Shown one piece after another: positions 1-12,600 of a stretch of DNA of 64,000 nt (positions within the stretch are counted from its first letter, which is position 1; each line of letters opens with the position of its first letter). Origin of the DNA: Caprimulgus europaeus (Eukaryota > Chordata > Aves > Caprimulgiformes > Caprimulgidae); the NCBI GenBank assembly GCA_907165065.1, contig OU015525.1:6574537-6638536 (forward strand), given 5' to 3'. Both the position numbers and the translations under genes were made by a program. The notes under the pieces were generated by a model. The model had not been told where the DNA came from and did not search any database. It saw nothing but the letters and a program-made list of their open reading frames with translations.

Positions 1-2257
1 ATAATTTGTTTAATAGCTATTTAAAAAAGCAGATGTGCAGATAGTATATTTAACTAAATGAGGTGGTGAAAGGGTTAGGCATTTGCTTGCTTGGCACATG
101 CACACTTCAGTAATTGAAGACTTATGGGCAGGCTGAATTCAAGTGCTTTTTTAGTAATTATTAGTTACTTAGATTATTACTGACTTGCTGGTGTGAAAGT
201 ACCAGTGTGCTTCATTTTAATGTACTTTGTAGTGTGGGCATAGGGGCTGATTTCCAGACTAGCTAGGCTTCCACAAATTGCAGTTAATAGGAGCTGCAGG
301 TGTTCAGAAACTCTTTAAAGGAGAGGTAAGCAAAGAGAAAAACTCTAATTTGAGTGCAGTGCTGTTGCAGCTGCAGCCCCTGTGCCTCCCCTCTCACTTA
401 GAGTTAAGTAACATCAAAGCTCAAGTGCCATCCATGAGATTTTAGGAATTTTAAGTCCTCTATTTGGGTGGTTTGATCACTAGAGAAGAATACCCAAAGC
501 AGAAATTAATCTCCCATTTCCCAGGAGAGAGGTTTGCCAGTGTTGTAGAGGATTTTAAGTTTTAGAATGAGTCTTTCTTGATTTATTTAAATTGTCCTAT
601 TTTGTGTTTAAAAAATTAAACATTAATGACAGTGCAGTTGAAGCCAAAGTCTCCTTTAGCCTCTCCAAATTCTTTAGCCCTCACTTGAAGACAAATATTA
701 TCTGATTAATCAAGATTTTAATTATTTCTATACAACAGAAGACATCCAGTGGGCAAAACCCAGGATGAATCAGGATGAATTTTCCCCTGATTACAGGACT
801 GTAAGGATGGCGAGTACCGAGCTCCCTGTTCTGGTTTGCAAAGATGAAGGATATAAAGGTCACATCTTGCCTCTTGGGAGTGACCTAGCCACTGGGATCA
901 GGAGTCACTTTCTTCTCTCCTCTTTTTTATTAAATAAGACTCTTGCTTTTAATAAAACTGTCCCAGGAAAGAGAAAAACATTTCACCTTGTATTCTTTTA
1001 AATACTGATTTATATTTTATACATATTCATATATGCATTTATTGTAGGGAAGGATGGGGTGATATTTTCATTTAGGTTGATCTTTATATTACCCTGACAG
1101 TAAACTTACATCCTCTTTCAGTCTTCTCATTCATCCTCCTTTAGGAGTTTTCTCCCTGTTCACCTATTTCACAATGCAAGCATTAGGGGGGACCCAGGAA
1201 AAAGGTGTTGATCTTTCTATTGCAAAGGCTTGCCTTTGGTTGTTAGCAGGGGAGAGAACAGTAAATTTACAATTAACACATTTAATTTTTATTTTATTTT
1301 GATTTCAGAGCATGTGCAGTAGCTAATGCTGTCCTACAGATTTAAAACAAAGTTCTGCTGGGTAAGGAGATGCTAGCTACTATTCAGTATTTTCTGCTCT
1401 TACCTCCTCTCAATATCCTTTAAATTAGGCTCAAAATGTAAATACAGACCGTGATTTGATACTACAGACAAGCATTTCAGATAGGGTTGACCCTGTCTGA
1501 CTTAATTTCTTCACATGTTGCTGCAGTGTATGAGCACAGGTATGTGTTTATGTTTGCAACCCTGACAGTCTTTTTCTCTAGTCTGCCTCATACTGATGTC
1601 ATCAGGTCTTTCAGTCTCATTTCTGCCATTCCTGCTCTTACAACTAATACTGTAACATGACTGACATAGGCAATATGAAGCAAGGAATGAGAGGGGTACA
1701 CTAGCTTGGGTGTCCTCCAATCCATCACCTTTATATCTTGACACCTGGAGCTTGCAGGCTAAAAACTCCTGCACTTCTTGTACCACCAGCATACAGTGCT
1801 CATCTACATCCTGTGCTCCCCTCCTCTCTGCCCTCTGCTCTCCACACATGCTCTGCTTCAGTTACCCTTCTGCACCCAGGCCTGCAGGATTGAGAAGCAC
1901 GGAAAGATTTGGGTGGGTAGGTACAAGCTGTGAGTCTCACAGTTGTGAGCAATTCTGTGTAGGTGTTTGTTAGGGGCCTGCTATGAAAGCTCAAAGAGCT
2001 GCAAAGCTTCCACCTACTTCCTTCTTGAGATAGTACCTAAAGCCTGTCTTGTTTGTCTGATGGTTCTCAGGCTGTTATCTCAACGTTGCAGAGTCCTGGG
2101 GTATAAGGAGAGGACATCAAGGAGGTGGACCTGGTAGCCTTTGTGTAACACTTGAAGATTTTTTTCTTACAGTTATGACTGATGAGTTATGCATTGAATT
2201 TTTGCTCTGAAATATTCTTGCTCCTGAAGAAAGGGCCACAATAGCTTTCTTGATGAC

Positions 2258-2295
2258 TTTCTCTACAGTTGATGAGTTTCTCTACAGTTGATGGC
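2258..2295. repeat. Two-copy 19-bp tandem duplication
   Basis: The unit TTTCTCTACAGTTGATGAG at 2258-2276 is followed directly by a second copy ending in GATGG. It is a recent local duplication in unique sequence. No function is suggested. Confidence 0.85.
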
Positions 2296-2540
2296 ATTTT
2301 CCAACATATGCCAGCAAATATGGCACTTCATGGTACCCTTTCCCCTTTTATCCTCCCTGTTGTAACAATACAGGTATGTAGTCTTAATTGCCATGATTTA
2401 TCTGTGCCTCTTGGGAGGGGACCATCCTTATGCTGTAGATTTAAATTCAGTTTAAACAGACACCATGATTAGATTAAGCTGTCTGTCAGCATGGCATGGC
2501 TACAAAGGACTGCAAAACTTAGTCATATAATTAAAGACTA

Positions 2541-2800
2541 ATTTGGGATGGAAGGGACAGCTGGAGATGATCTAGTCCAAGCCCTGCCCAAAGCAGGGAT
2601 GCCTCTGAAGGTATACTAGGTTCCACAGAGTCATGTCCTGTTAAGTTTTAAATATCTCCAGGGATGGAGATTCCATCACCTCTCTGGGCAAGTTCCCAGT
2701 GTGCAACCACTTGCAGAGTGAAAAATATTTCCCTTACCTCTGATCATAATTTCTTTTGCTGCAAATTATGTCCATTGTCATCTAAGAGAAATATTTTGGC
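2541..2800 (-). mobile_element. CR1 LINE 3' fragment, old
   Basis: Reading the + strand, the block has the usual reverse-complement CR1 order: GGAAGGGACAG, then GATGATCTAGTCCAAGCCCTGCC, then TTTTAAATATCTCCAGGGATGG, then TCTCTGGGCAA. It is heavily diverged and lacks a clean octamer tail. The left and right limits are approximate. It is a 5'-truncated copy of a non-LTR retrotransposon with no coding potential. Confidence 0.8.
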
Positions 2801-3257
2801 TGATGTAATCAACTTTGTCTTGAATACAAGGTGATCCTTGGTTATTCATGCAGGTTTCTCAGTGAACAGAGAATATTGGTATAGAGAAATTTTTTTTGCA
2901 GAAAAAGAGGACAGAACTTTGATGCCAAGGATTTAACCTGCCTTTTGTGCAAATCCTGGGTGCTCTGAGTGATACCTTTGTTGGGCTAAAATTGTACTGG
3001 ACCCACAGCTTCCAGCATCAGCTGCAAGTCCTTGACTTTGCCCATATCAATCAGGAATCACTTCAACTGTTGAATGCCCAGTCCTACCAGACCCACCTAA
3101 TCCCTCAGCTGTGAACTGAGAAAGCCTAATAAAGTAACTTGACAATGTTGCTGTTAAAATAACATATAAATAGAAATACTTAGATAAGTAGAGATGGGAA
3201 TAGCTAAGGTAATGACTCTGCAGAGCTGAGTAAGAAGATGAAAAATCTTTCCTGTGA

Positions 3258-3400
3258 ACGTGTTCTTTAACCTGATGTAGTGGAAGGTGTCCCTGCTCAT
3301 GGCAGGGGGGTTGGAACTAGATGATCTTTAAGACCCCTTGCAACCATTCTATGAAAATAGATAAGATCCCAACCAAACATTCTATGATAATAGATAAAAG
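3258..3400 (+). mobile_element. CR1 LINE 3' end, short, with repeated tail
   Basis: The sequence contains the canonical CR1 3' order on the + strand: CCTGATGTAGTGGAAGGTGTCCCTGC, GGGGGGTTGGAACTAGATGATC, then CAACCATTCTATGA. A second near-copy of the terminal part (CCAACCAAACATTCTATGATAATAG) follows at about 3368-3398, so the end appears duplicated. Only about 90 bp of true 3' end remains. Confidence 0.85.
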
Positions 3401-4239
3401 TGACTGGGTTTGATCTGTTGCTACAAATCTTGTGCATTATGTTGCAGGTTTGTCCCTTCTTATGTGTAACCGAGCATAGCTCTATTGACTTCCCTCCATC
3501 TCCACTGCTTCAAGCTAGATGAGCATTTTGTCCTTAGTTTATTTTCATTTTCATTTAGAGCCCATGGCACAGTGATATCACAGTTACTGTGCAGAGAATA
3601 GAATGTACTCTACAAATATCACAGATCAAGCTGGAGGAAAAAATTGGGATGAAATATTTTGCTATTAGAAAATGCTGGTTTTATTTTTAAAAAAAGGTAG
3701 TAATTGTAAAAGAAAGTGTTGATTGTGATGAAATTCTGTTTTGAGGGGGAAAAATAAATAACAGAACTAAAACATATTGAAACACACCAGCAATGCCAAA
3801 ATCATCTGTTTTTTAAAAAATGGATATTAGATGTTTCTTATCACTCCAAAACAACAAAACCAAAAAAATTCTGTACCTCTCAAAAAAGAAGAAAAGAAAA
3901 AAAAACTCTTCCAAGATTGTTCTACTGAAAGTCTGCCATAGTCTGCCATTTCAAATTTCAGCATTCATTCTGATTCAAAATCCAACCTTATCTCTGAAGA
4001 ATGACCCAATATTGCTTTATTTGGATCCAGCCTATGAACAGTGTGATCAAGGGCACTGCTCAGGGTCTCTGTTCATCCATGTGCTTGCATTTGTTGCTTT
4101 CACTGCTTGCATCTCTAAATATCTAGAGAAATTAGGGTCTGCAGGAAGGATTGACCAAATGGGTCTCCTTCCTGGAGATTTACCCTATACTTTGTAATTT
4201 CATTTAAGATTCTCCAAAATAATTTATCATTTCTATACA

Positions 4240-4402
4240 TAGAATCATAGCCTGATTTATAATTACTTCTGTAAGCCATCTAGACAAAAGCCCTGCTTAA
4301 AGCAGAGCTACCTTCAAAGTTAGGTCAGGTTGTTCAGGGCCTCGCCCAGGTAAACTTTGAGTATCTCCATGAATGGAGATCCCAGTGTCTCTGGGCACCT
4401 GT
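4240..4402 (-). mobile_element. CR1 LINE 3' fragment, old
   Basis: It begins with the octamer tail (ATAGAATCATAG). It continues through degraded CR1 3' sequence, including AGCCCTGCTTAAAGCAGAGC, GGTTGTTCAGGGCCTCGCCCAGG and GAGTATCTCCATGAATGGAG. It stops at an AT dinucleotide tract. Confidence 0.8.
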
Positions 4403-4403
4403 G

Positions 4404-4430
4404 ATACATATATATATATATGTATATAAA
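4404..4430. repeat. (AT)n-rich microsatellite
   Basis: An alternating AT/ATGT tract directly abuts the truncated end of the neighbouring CR1 copy. Confidence 0.8.
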
Positions 4431-4805
4431 CATTTCTGTTATTCGTCATCTTGGTTTTGAACTTCAGAATTAAATAATTCTGTGTTTTCCATAATTTTCC
4501 TTTAAAACTTTTTTTTTTAAAAATTGAAATTATCCTGTTTTGCCTTTGTGTAACATAAGAGAAACATTTCTATATCCAGTTGCATACGAGATCTGGATTT
4601 TCAGTAAAAGGCAAATATTTGGAAATAAATCACATTTTCATCATTTTCTCTTTTTTTGTCTTTGTCCTCTCCCTTCTCTTAATCCAAAGTACAGAATTTA
4701 TCACTGAAAGAATTAAATCTTTGCAGAAAATGTCTCCAGGTTAAGTGTAAATAAAATAAATGGGAAAATAAAAAATCACAAATTCTTTTAGGTTAGAATA
4801 GAATG

Positions 4806-4935
4806 AATCATAGAATCGTAGAATGGTTGGGGTTGGAAGGGACCTTAAAGATCACCCAGTTCCAACCTCCTTGCCATGAGCAGGGACACCTTCCAAAAGA
4901 CCAAGTTGCTCAAAGCCTCATCCAACCTGGTTGGA
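4806..4935 (-). mobile_element. CR1 LINE 3' end fragment
   Basis: A clear octamer tail (TCATAGAATCGTAGAATGG) is followed by GTTGGGGTTGGAAGGGACC. Further in are the typical CTTGCCATGAGCAGGGACACC and GTTGCTCAAAGCCTCATCC blocks. It is 5'-truncated to about 130 bp, which is usual for CR1. Confidence 0.93.
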
Positions 4936-5726
4936 GAGTTATTACAAAGTAAGACAGGTTAATATTTCTTTTTAAGGTGTAGAATTTGACTGTGTGATAA
5001 AACAAGCAGACCTTCGCTAAAAACAGTCAAATCTTTTCTGTTGGTAGGAAGGCTCTTGGCATCTCATCGCAGGTTCTTAACAACTTCAGTAAATATTTAA
5101 AGCGTACTGTTTAAAAATTAATACCGCAACCATCCCTGGTGAAATGAAATAATTGAGCCTCTAGGCACCACTATCATAATACAGCTAATTAGAATAATAT
5201 CAGAGAAATGCAGACCAAAGAATAAACTACTAATACTAGCTCCATAGGACGTTATAATCCATTGGTCTATTTGGAGTCCTTTGATCTTTCCTCAGCTGCT
5301 GGAAGTACCCAAGCACCAAAGGAGACACTGAAAACAACAGGCCTGACATTTTACACTGCAATCAACTTCTGTGTATTTTTTTTCCCCGCTTGCATGAGTA
5401 TCACCTACTTTCTGTTGGAAATTTCAGGTTCTTTTTTATTGGCTTGGGAATTTGTTCCATTCCAATTCCTTATACAAAAGATAAAACCTCTCTAGATGTG
5501 GAGGATGCCATATCTGTGGGTGCTGACCAGATGGATGCCAAGGGTGTCACTTAGTGTCTCTAGGAGATGACTTGGGAGAAGCTTGCCTCATAGTCACCAC
5601 CTGCATTCTCAGACACTCTGCAAGGATGGCAGGTTGTGCCTTGACATGCAGAGGGCATGTAGAGCTGATGATCACAAATACCTGGAGACTGGAGTGAGTT
5701 GCAGTGAGTGAGGTAATCAACCTCAC

Positions 5727-7075
5727 TGAATCACAGAATCACTGAATCACAGAATGGTTGGGGTTGGAAGGGACCTCTGGAGATCATTTAGTCCAACTTT
5801 CCTGCCAAAGTAGGTTCACCTAGAGCAGGTTGCACAGGGCTGGATCCAGGCGGGTTTTGAACATCTCCAGAGAAGGAGACTCCACAACCTCTCTGGGCAG
5901 CCTGTCCCAGGGCTCTGGCACCCTCACAATAAAGAAGTCTTTCCTCATGTTTAAGTGGAATCTCCTGTGTTCCAGCTTGTGCCTGTTTCCCCTTGTCCTA
6001 TTGCTGGCCACCACTGAAAAAAGTCTGACTCCATCCTCTTGGCACCCACCCTTTAGATATTGATAAACATTGATAAGGTCCCCTCCCAGTCTTCTCTTCT
6101 CTAGGCTCAACAGATCCAGCTCTCTCAATTTTTCCTCATAAGAAAGAAGCTCCAGCCCCTTAATAATCTCCGTAGCCTCCACTGGACTCTCTCCAGAAGT
6201 TCCCTGTCTCTCTTGAACTGAGGAGCCCAGAACTGGACACAATACTCCAGATGTGGCCTCACCAGGGCAGAGTAGAGGGGGAAGAAGAACCTCCCTTGAC
6301 CTGCTAGTCACACTCTTCTTAATGCACCCCAGGAGACCATTGATCTTCTTGGCCACAAGGGCACATCATGGTCAACTGGTCATGCACCAGCACTCCCACG
6401 TCCTTCTCTGCAGGGCTGCTTTCCAGCAGGTCAATCGCCAACCTGTCCTGGTGCCTGGGGTTATTCCTCCCCAGGTGCAGGACCCTACACTTGCCTATAT
6501 TGAACTTCATCAGGTTCCTCTGCACCCAACTGTCCAGCCTGTCCAGATCTCACTGAATGGCAGCACAGCCTTCTGGTGCATCAGCCATTCCTCCCAGTTT
6601 AGTGTCATCAGCAAACTGGCTGAAGGTACACTTAGTCCCTTTATCTAAGTCATTTATGAATGTACTGAATAGGACTGGACAAAGTACTGACCCTTGGGGA
6701 ACACCACTAACCACAGGCCTCCAACTAGACTCTGCAGCACTGATAGAAACCTTCTGAGCCCTGCCATTCAGCCAGTTCTTCACCTACCTTGCTGTCCCCT
6801 CTCCTAACCCACACTTTCTAAGCTTACCTATGAGGATGCTGTGGGAGACAGTGTCAAAAGCCTTACAGAAGTGAAGGTAGACAACATCCACTGCTCTCCC
6901 CTCATCCACCCAGCCAGTCTTGCCATCATAGAAGGCTATCAAATTGGTCAGACATGATTTTCCCTTAGTGAATCCCTGTTGACTATTCTCTGTCCTCTGA
7001 TGGCAGTATTTTCTCCATTGTCCTCAAGTGAGCATCAGGATATCTTTCCATCTCTTCTCCAAAATGTTCTCAGCA
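5727..7075 (-). mobile_element. CR1 LINE with partial ORF2 reverse transcriptase
   Basis: This is the longest CR1 copy in the window. It runs from the 3' tail (repeated AATCACAGAATCACTG) leftmost to reverse transcriptase sequence at the right end. On the - strand it encodes [20 protein letters not shown], then [35 protein letters not shown] and FADDTKLGG (the polymerase active-site block, near 6589-6616), then the C-terminal thumb region. Frames are interrupted by stops and shifts, so it is dead. The endonuclease and ORF1 are missing through 5' truncation. The right-hand limit is approximate because the last codons are diverged. Confidence 0.95.
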
Positions 7076-9293
7076 TTGTAGTATGTATTTTGCACTGCTG
7101 GCTGGGGACACATTTGCCCCAGTGCCCCACAGGGAGGAGAACTCTGTCCTGCTCCACCATAGCAGTGCACCCCATAGCTCTATGCCTCCAAGCAATTAAG
7201 TTATCTCAGCAGAGAGAGCTCAAACTAGCAGCAGTGTCAACCTGCATTAACCAAAGCGAGGATGCACAGTGAGTTGCTACAAGAGTTCAGTTTATCCTTT
7301 TGGCCATAAAAATCCCACTGCTGTGGAGGTTTACAATCCACTCCCATTCTGGACTTTTTTCCCCTTCTAATTCTTTTCTGATTGCAAAGCCCTGCTGTCT
7401 AAGACAACCTTGCCTAGGGAAGAACTGGCTTGCAATAAATAAAGCAATAAATACTTAATTTCAACAGTCCAAGCAATTTGACCTGTGATGATTTCTTCTG
7501 GCTGCCCTATGGTATTTTGTGGAGATGTGGGTCTCTGCTTTCTCTGTAGCTGGGAAAGTATGAGGAAAGATTCCATCAGCAGAAATGACACTCTACTTCC
7601 CCCAGCTTGTTGAAACAGGATTCCTGTTTAAATTAAGCAACTTTTCTTGTGTAAGATGCCTGCAGTTTTCTGGAAAGCTGTTGTCTCTCTTCCACCACCT
7701 GAACTTCCAGTCTCATCTCTTGGCTTTTTTCTACCACAGCAACATTCCTGCTGTAGAGTCTGTTAAATCTAGGTTGGATAGTTGGAAGAAAATAGAACGT
7801 TTGTTATAGCAAATGAGGCAATAAACGTCTGAGGTTATGACGAGCAGAAAAGTCAAGGTATTTATCAAATTGCCATGGGAAATAGCTTTGCCAAGCGTTA
7901 AGTAATAAACTTTCAATTATCATTTTTATACTCCTACTGCAGAATGCTTCTCAGATCAGATTTGCTTTTGTTGGTTCAAATAAGGTGAGAGGTGAAGTAG
8001 TTTTGCTTTGTGAGCAGAAAGGATGTATGTCCCTGTGTTCTTATGTACTCACAGCTCTGTCTCTACAGTTCTCTGTTACTTTCTTTTATTTTTTCTTTAT
8101 TTTTTTCCAGTTTTTAGCTTTTTCTTTTTTTTCTTTTTTTTTTCTTCTTTTTTTTTTTTTTCATCTGGGAACTTTCCCCAACCCTAGATTAGCTGACCTA
8201 CATGCTGATACTGAGGATTTTAGGATAATCCACTAAATGGCTCTTATAAAGGTACTTTCTTTTAGATTCAAAAAGATTATTACACTTTGTTATTGTTATC
8301 ACTGTAGTATCATCTTCTGCCTGATATGATCTACTCAGCTGTATATTGGCTTTTCTGTCATCTTCCTTGTGGTATAAGAGAGAAGGATTTTCCCTTCTGC
8401 TGACACCTGGTTTGACATGTTAATCATCAAAACACAAGCTGTATTTAGTGTTCAGTCTGCCCTTGATTTCAGTGAAAGTCAAGTCAAGCCCGAATGAACT
8501 TTTCTGTAGATGCAGAATTTCTGTGTCAGTTGATGAGGAAAAATACCCAAGGAAGAAAATCCTCAAATCCTCAATAGTTAAACAAATCTAAGGCTCTAAA
8601 GTATTGGCTTAGAGAACAAAGAGATATTGGAAAGACTGAAAAATTCTTGCAGGCAGCTCACTACTGACCAAACAAAACAGCAAATCAGACATAGGAAGTA
8701 GCAGGAAATTAGTAGTGAACAAGCTCAGAAATTCACTATGCCATTGTACCGTATGCTGTCAAGAGTGAGCACACACTTTAAGTAGTTTATATTTTTGTTT
8801 CTTTAAGTAGATTATATTTCTGTCTTTGTTTCTGAAAATGTAGAGAGTGGAGCACAAGTCATGGTGAACACAGAATATTTTCTGTAATGAAAGAGGCGAA
8901 TAGACTGATGTATCCAGCTTGGGGAGAAAATGCTTGGGAGCCAGGACATTACTGCACAGGACTGGAAGGATCTGTAAGGAGGATGGTTGTTTGCTTTTTA
9001 TGACTCTCCTGCTCCCTAAATATATGTTGTAGGCACAGAAGGACCTTTGCTTTGGTGCTTTATGAATGTGCTTATAGCATTTTCTGTTCAGTACTTTTTT
9101 CCTGATATGCTTTTAGCAAACATTTCACTGCCTACACATAGTTATAGAGTAAGAATGATAATGTAAGTTTACTCCCCAGGGGAATACTGAGATGATGCAC
9201 CGCTAAAGTTCCCATGTGATGGGTTTTGTAGAACCACTAAGTTTTGCCACTGATAGGAATAGTAATGAAATAGTGGTTTATACCACAGTTTTT
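7076..9293. other. Intronic sequence without recognised genes
   Basis: Unique AT-rich sequence. The only structure seen is a long pyrimidine/T-rich tract at about 8085-8162. Small open frames here include one of 83 codons read straight through the T tract, and none has protein-like character. Confidence 0.6.
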
Positions 9294-9661
9294 ATCATAG
9301 AATAATAGAATGGTATTGGTTGGAAGGGACCTTAAAGATCATCCAGTTCCAATCAGGGAACACCTGTTCCAGTGCAGGGACACCTTGCACTAGACCAGGT
9401 TGCTCAAAGCCTCATCCAACCTGACCTTGAACACTACTAGGGAGGAGCATCCACAGCTTCTCTGGGCAACCTGTTCCAGTGTCTCACCACCCTCAAGAAA
9501 AAAAATTTCTTCCTAATATCTAACCTAAATCTCCCCTCTTCCAATTTAAAGCCATTATCCCCTGTTTTATCACTACCTGCCCTTCTAAAAAGTCCCTCCC
9601 CAGCTTTCTTGTAGGCCCCCTTCAGGTAATAGAATCTTCCTCTTTGTCGAAGGGGACTCAT
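9294..9661 (-). mobile_element. CR1 LINE 3' fragment
   Basis: It starts with the tail (ATCATAGAATAATAGAATGG) and runs through GGTTGGAAGGGACC, CAGGGACACCTTGC and TTCTCTGGGCAACCTG. It ends in ORF2-terminal sequence that on the - strand reads KLEEGRFRLDIRKKFF and HWNRLPREAV, the usual last part of CR1 ORF2. A 74-codon open stretch survives but is only this remnant. Confidence 0.93.
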
Positions 9662-12600
9662 GTGAGGTAGTTGATGAAATCATTTCACCAATTTATTTCA
9701 ACCAACTGTATTTCATCCCTTATACATAAGGAAAAGTAATGAAATACAGTGTTTTATACCAGAGTCTTCATGCATAAATCTTCATAAATTTGCTCAGAAG
9801 AGGCTACACATGGTCAGTCACTACTGATATATCCCAGAATCCTTTTAGCTAAGCCCCAAAATTTTCTAAAGTATGGAAACAAATTTGTATCCTCTTCAGA
9901 GTTTATACTCTCCCTATCTTATTTTTATACAGCACTTGTAATTTTTAAGACCAGCTATATCTGGAATCAGCTCCAGCACCTGGCTGCTTAGCCAGCAGTT
10001 CACAAACTAGCCTTGTAAAAGCAATCTCTTTGAAAACCTCCTTGTTAAAAAGCAGACTTCCTCACAAGCTTTCTAGCACACTGAATTCCCACCGAAATCC
10101 AATGTGTTCTTTTATACCTCTGAAATAGCTGGTGATTTCAGAGGGAGTCTATGATGTGATGGTTCTGTAGAATTACAACCTTAACAGCTGTAACATCACT
10201 AAAAGGCTTATTCTGAAGAAAGACCATGTCATAAATGAAATGTTCAAAGACTGAAAGTTCCAGCTGCAGCTTGCTAACTGTGCCTGCTGCCAAAAATGAT
10301 ACTCCTCAGGAAAGTCCTACTCTCTCTTCATTTATGGTTTTTCTTTTAAAATACTCAAATTTTAGAAAGCATCTAAAATGGCACAGAGATGTGGATGGAA
10401 GAAAATTTGAATCATGTTGATTTTTCTTCAAAAGGGGTTGCTTCATTTTTAAAGTAGTGTTTTGTCAGGTTCCAAGACTTAATTACATATTGTTGCTCTG
10501 TCTCTATAGGGCTTATTAAAATAGGTCTTCCATCTCAGCCCGGTGCTCTCAGGACATAATTTATAGTTGTATCAGAGAAATACAAACCAAAAGGAAAAAA
10601 TGCAAGTTTTACAAATTCTTGTCCAAAAGAGAATCGTGCCTTTTTTTTTTTTTTATCTATATGTGTAATAATAGGTCCATAAAATACTTTAAAAAACAGT
10701 GATCAACTTTAGAACTGGTTTTGATCTTTTTCTTAATGCTGCTGTAAGGATTTGACTAAGGAAATTGTATTGTTTGTTTCAGAGAACAATTTAAAATTTG
10801 CATTGAGCTGAAAGGATCAATAATAAATTTCATCTCTAAATGTGAATCTCCTGATACTTTTCTAAATGAAATCCACCATTGTGTCAGGGATATTTTTATC
10901 CCTCTGACACAGAAATCATGTTTTGCAGAAGCTTTGGCTGCAAAAATAATGACTTATTATACAAGAACAGAAAAGGACAAGATATTTTAAACATATAGTG
11001 GGAAATATCCTCCCATGGTATAAGTAGGCAGGAAACCCCCCTGATCTCAGTCAAACTGTACTGATATTCACAGGTTGAGCACCTGACTATGATGAGAAAC
11101 ATTCCATAATAATGTTGTTCAGATTCCATGATGTTTGATAATTAATGTTCTTTGTACAGTATCAGCCCACAAACCTATTCAGCTTGACAGATTCGTGAGA
11201 ACACTTTTTGTAATTTTCAGAATCGTTTATATCTCCTGATCTTAACAGTCACGTGTCATCATATGCAAAAATTTTGAAAATAGCCATTGTACAGCTTTGG
11301 ATGGGAGTGGGACCATATTTGGAGAACCTTTTATTGGTGGACAAATTTAGAAGGTTTCAAAAATGAGATGTAGAATTTAAGTTATTTTTTACTTTTACCA
11401 ACACGGACATTTTTTGTCTGACTTAGCATGTGCATGAAATAAGATTACATGCAATGAGTAGATTTTAGTGGAATTGCATCTTACAGTTTAGTATATCCTT
11501 AATTTGACCGTGCAAGTAGAAACAGACTTCTTTCGCTATCCTGAAAAACAAAGCAAAATCCCCCAATTTCCACAGAAATTATTGCAAATTCTTTTATCTA
11601 AAGGAGAGAGATCTAGAAAGAAGGGTAAATGTCAAAGTCTCCACTGTGCCAAAAGGGTGTACAGTGTTAACTGTTATTTATTTTGCAAAGATTTTACTTC
11701 TACAGTACTGAAGCTTCTTTGGAATTTAACAGATATGGATTCAAAGTTCACTTGATGTTTCACATGTTAAAAAAAAAAATTATGTGAGAATCTAGATCAC
11801 TGAAATAATAGTCTTTTGCATTCTTTAGTACCAGAGTGTTGCTGTTGATAAAGTTTTAACAGTGACCTCAGATGCAACTTTGGAGTAAGAAGACAGATAC
11901 GGTGTTTTCTGTTTTCTCATTTTTCTGATATCCCCAAATAGGTATTTAACACTCATAGACAGATTAAAAAGCTATTCTGTTGATGCTAGCATGACCAGAA
12001 TTTTACTCAACATCGTTATTCTTACTGCAATCAGTACATTCCAGGAATCACTGGGCTATTACTCAGTGTCTGATGTTGTCTTTGCTGCCAGCATTTTATC
12101 TCAGAAGACACACAGATGGCATGTTTCTGCATATAAACACAAAGTAAAAAGTGCTGAAGCAGCCTAAAACACGTTCAACCTGAGAGTTATGTCCTGCAAA
12201 CAGGACTCTGACTCAGAAAACACTGACTCCCTCCTTTTCAAAATCAGGGTGAGATTCTAGACCAGGTGAAATGTATATCTTGGCCCACATTTGATTTTAT
12301 TATCTAGCAGCCTGTGTGTTGCTCAGCTGCTACAAAGCATGAAGGGCACACTCAGGCAAAGCTCTGCCATCTTCCATCTCTGCTATGAGGACATGATGGA
12401 AACATGACTGCACTTTCCTTATGACAGAAGTTGTAAATAGCTTTGGGTTGCCTGTCTTCATCTGCTTCATAGTGATATTTATTCAAATGCAGAAGAACAG
12501 AACATTTCACAGCTTGGTGCTTACAGCCCAATGAAATCTTGTGCCTGCCACAGTTACGTCTGTTTTCCTAATTTTCAGCGCTGTGTGAGAATTACATTTC

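Noticed and set aside
5820-6783. Several open - strand frames of 68-178 codons that look like real proteins
   Set aside because: They are pieces of CR1 ORF2 (reverse transcriptase and C-terminal region) in a dead 5'-truncated LINE, not host genes.
7735-7800. A stretch resembling part of a CR1 3' region
   Set aside because: The resemblance is confined to a few words and the expected neighbouring CR1 blocks and tail are absent.
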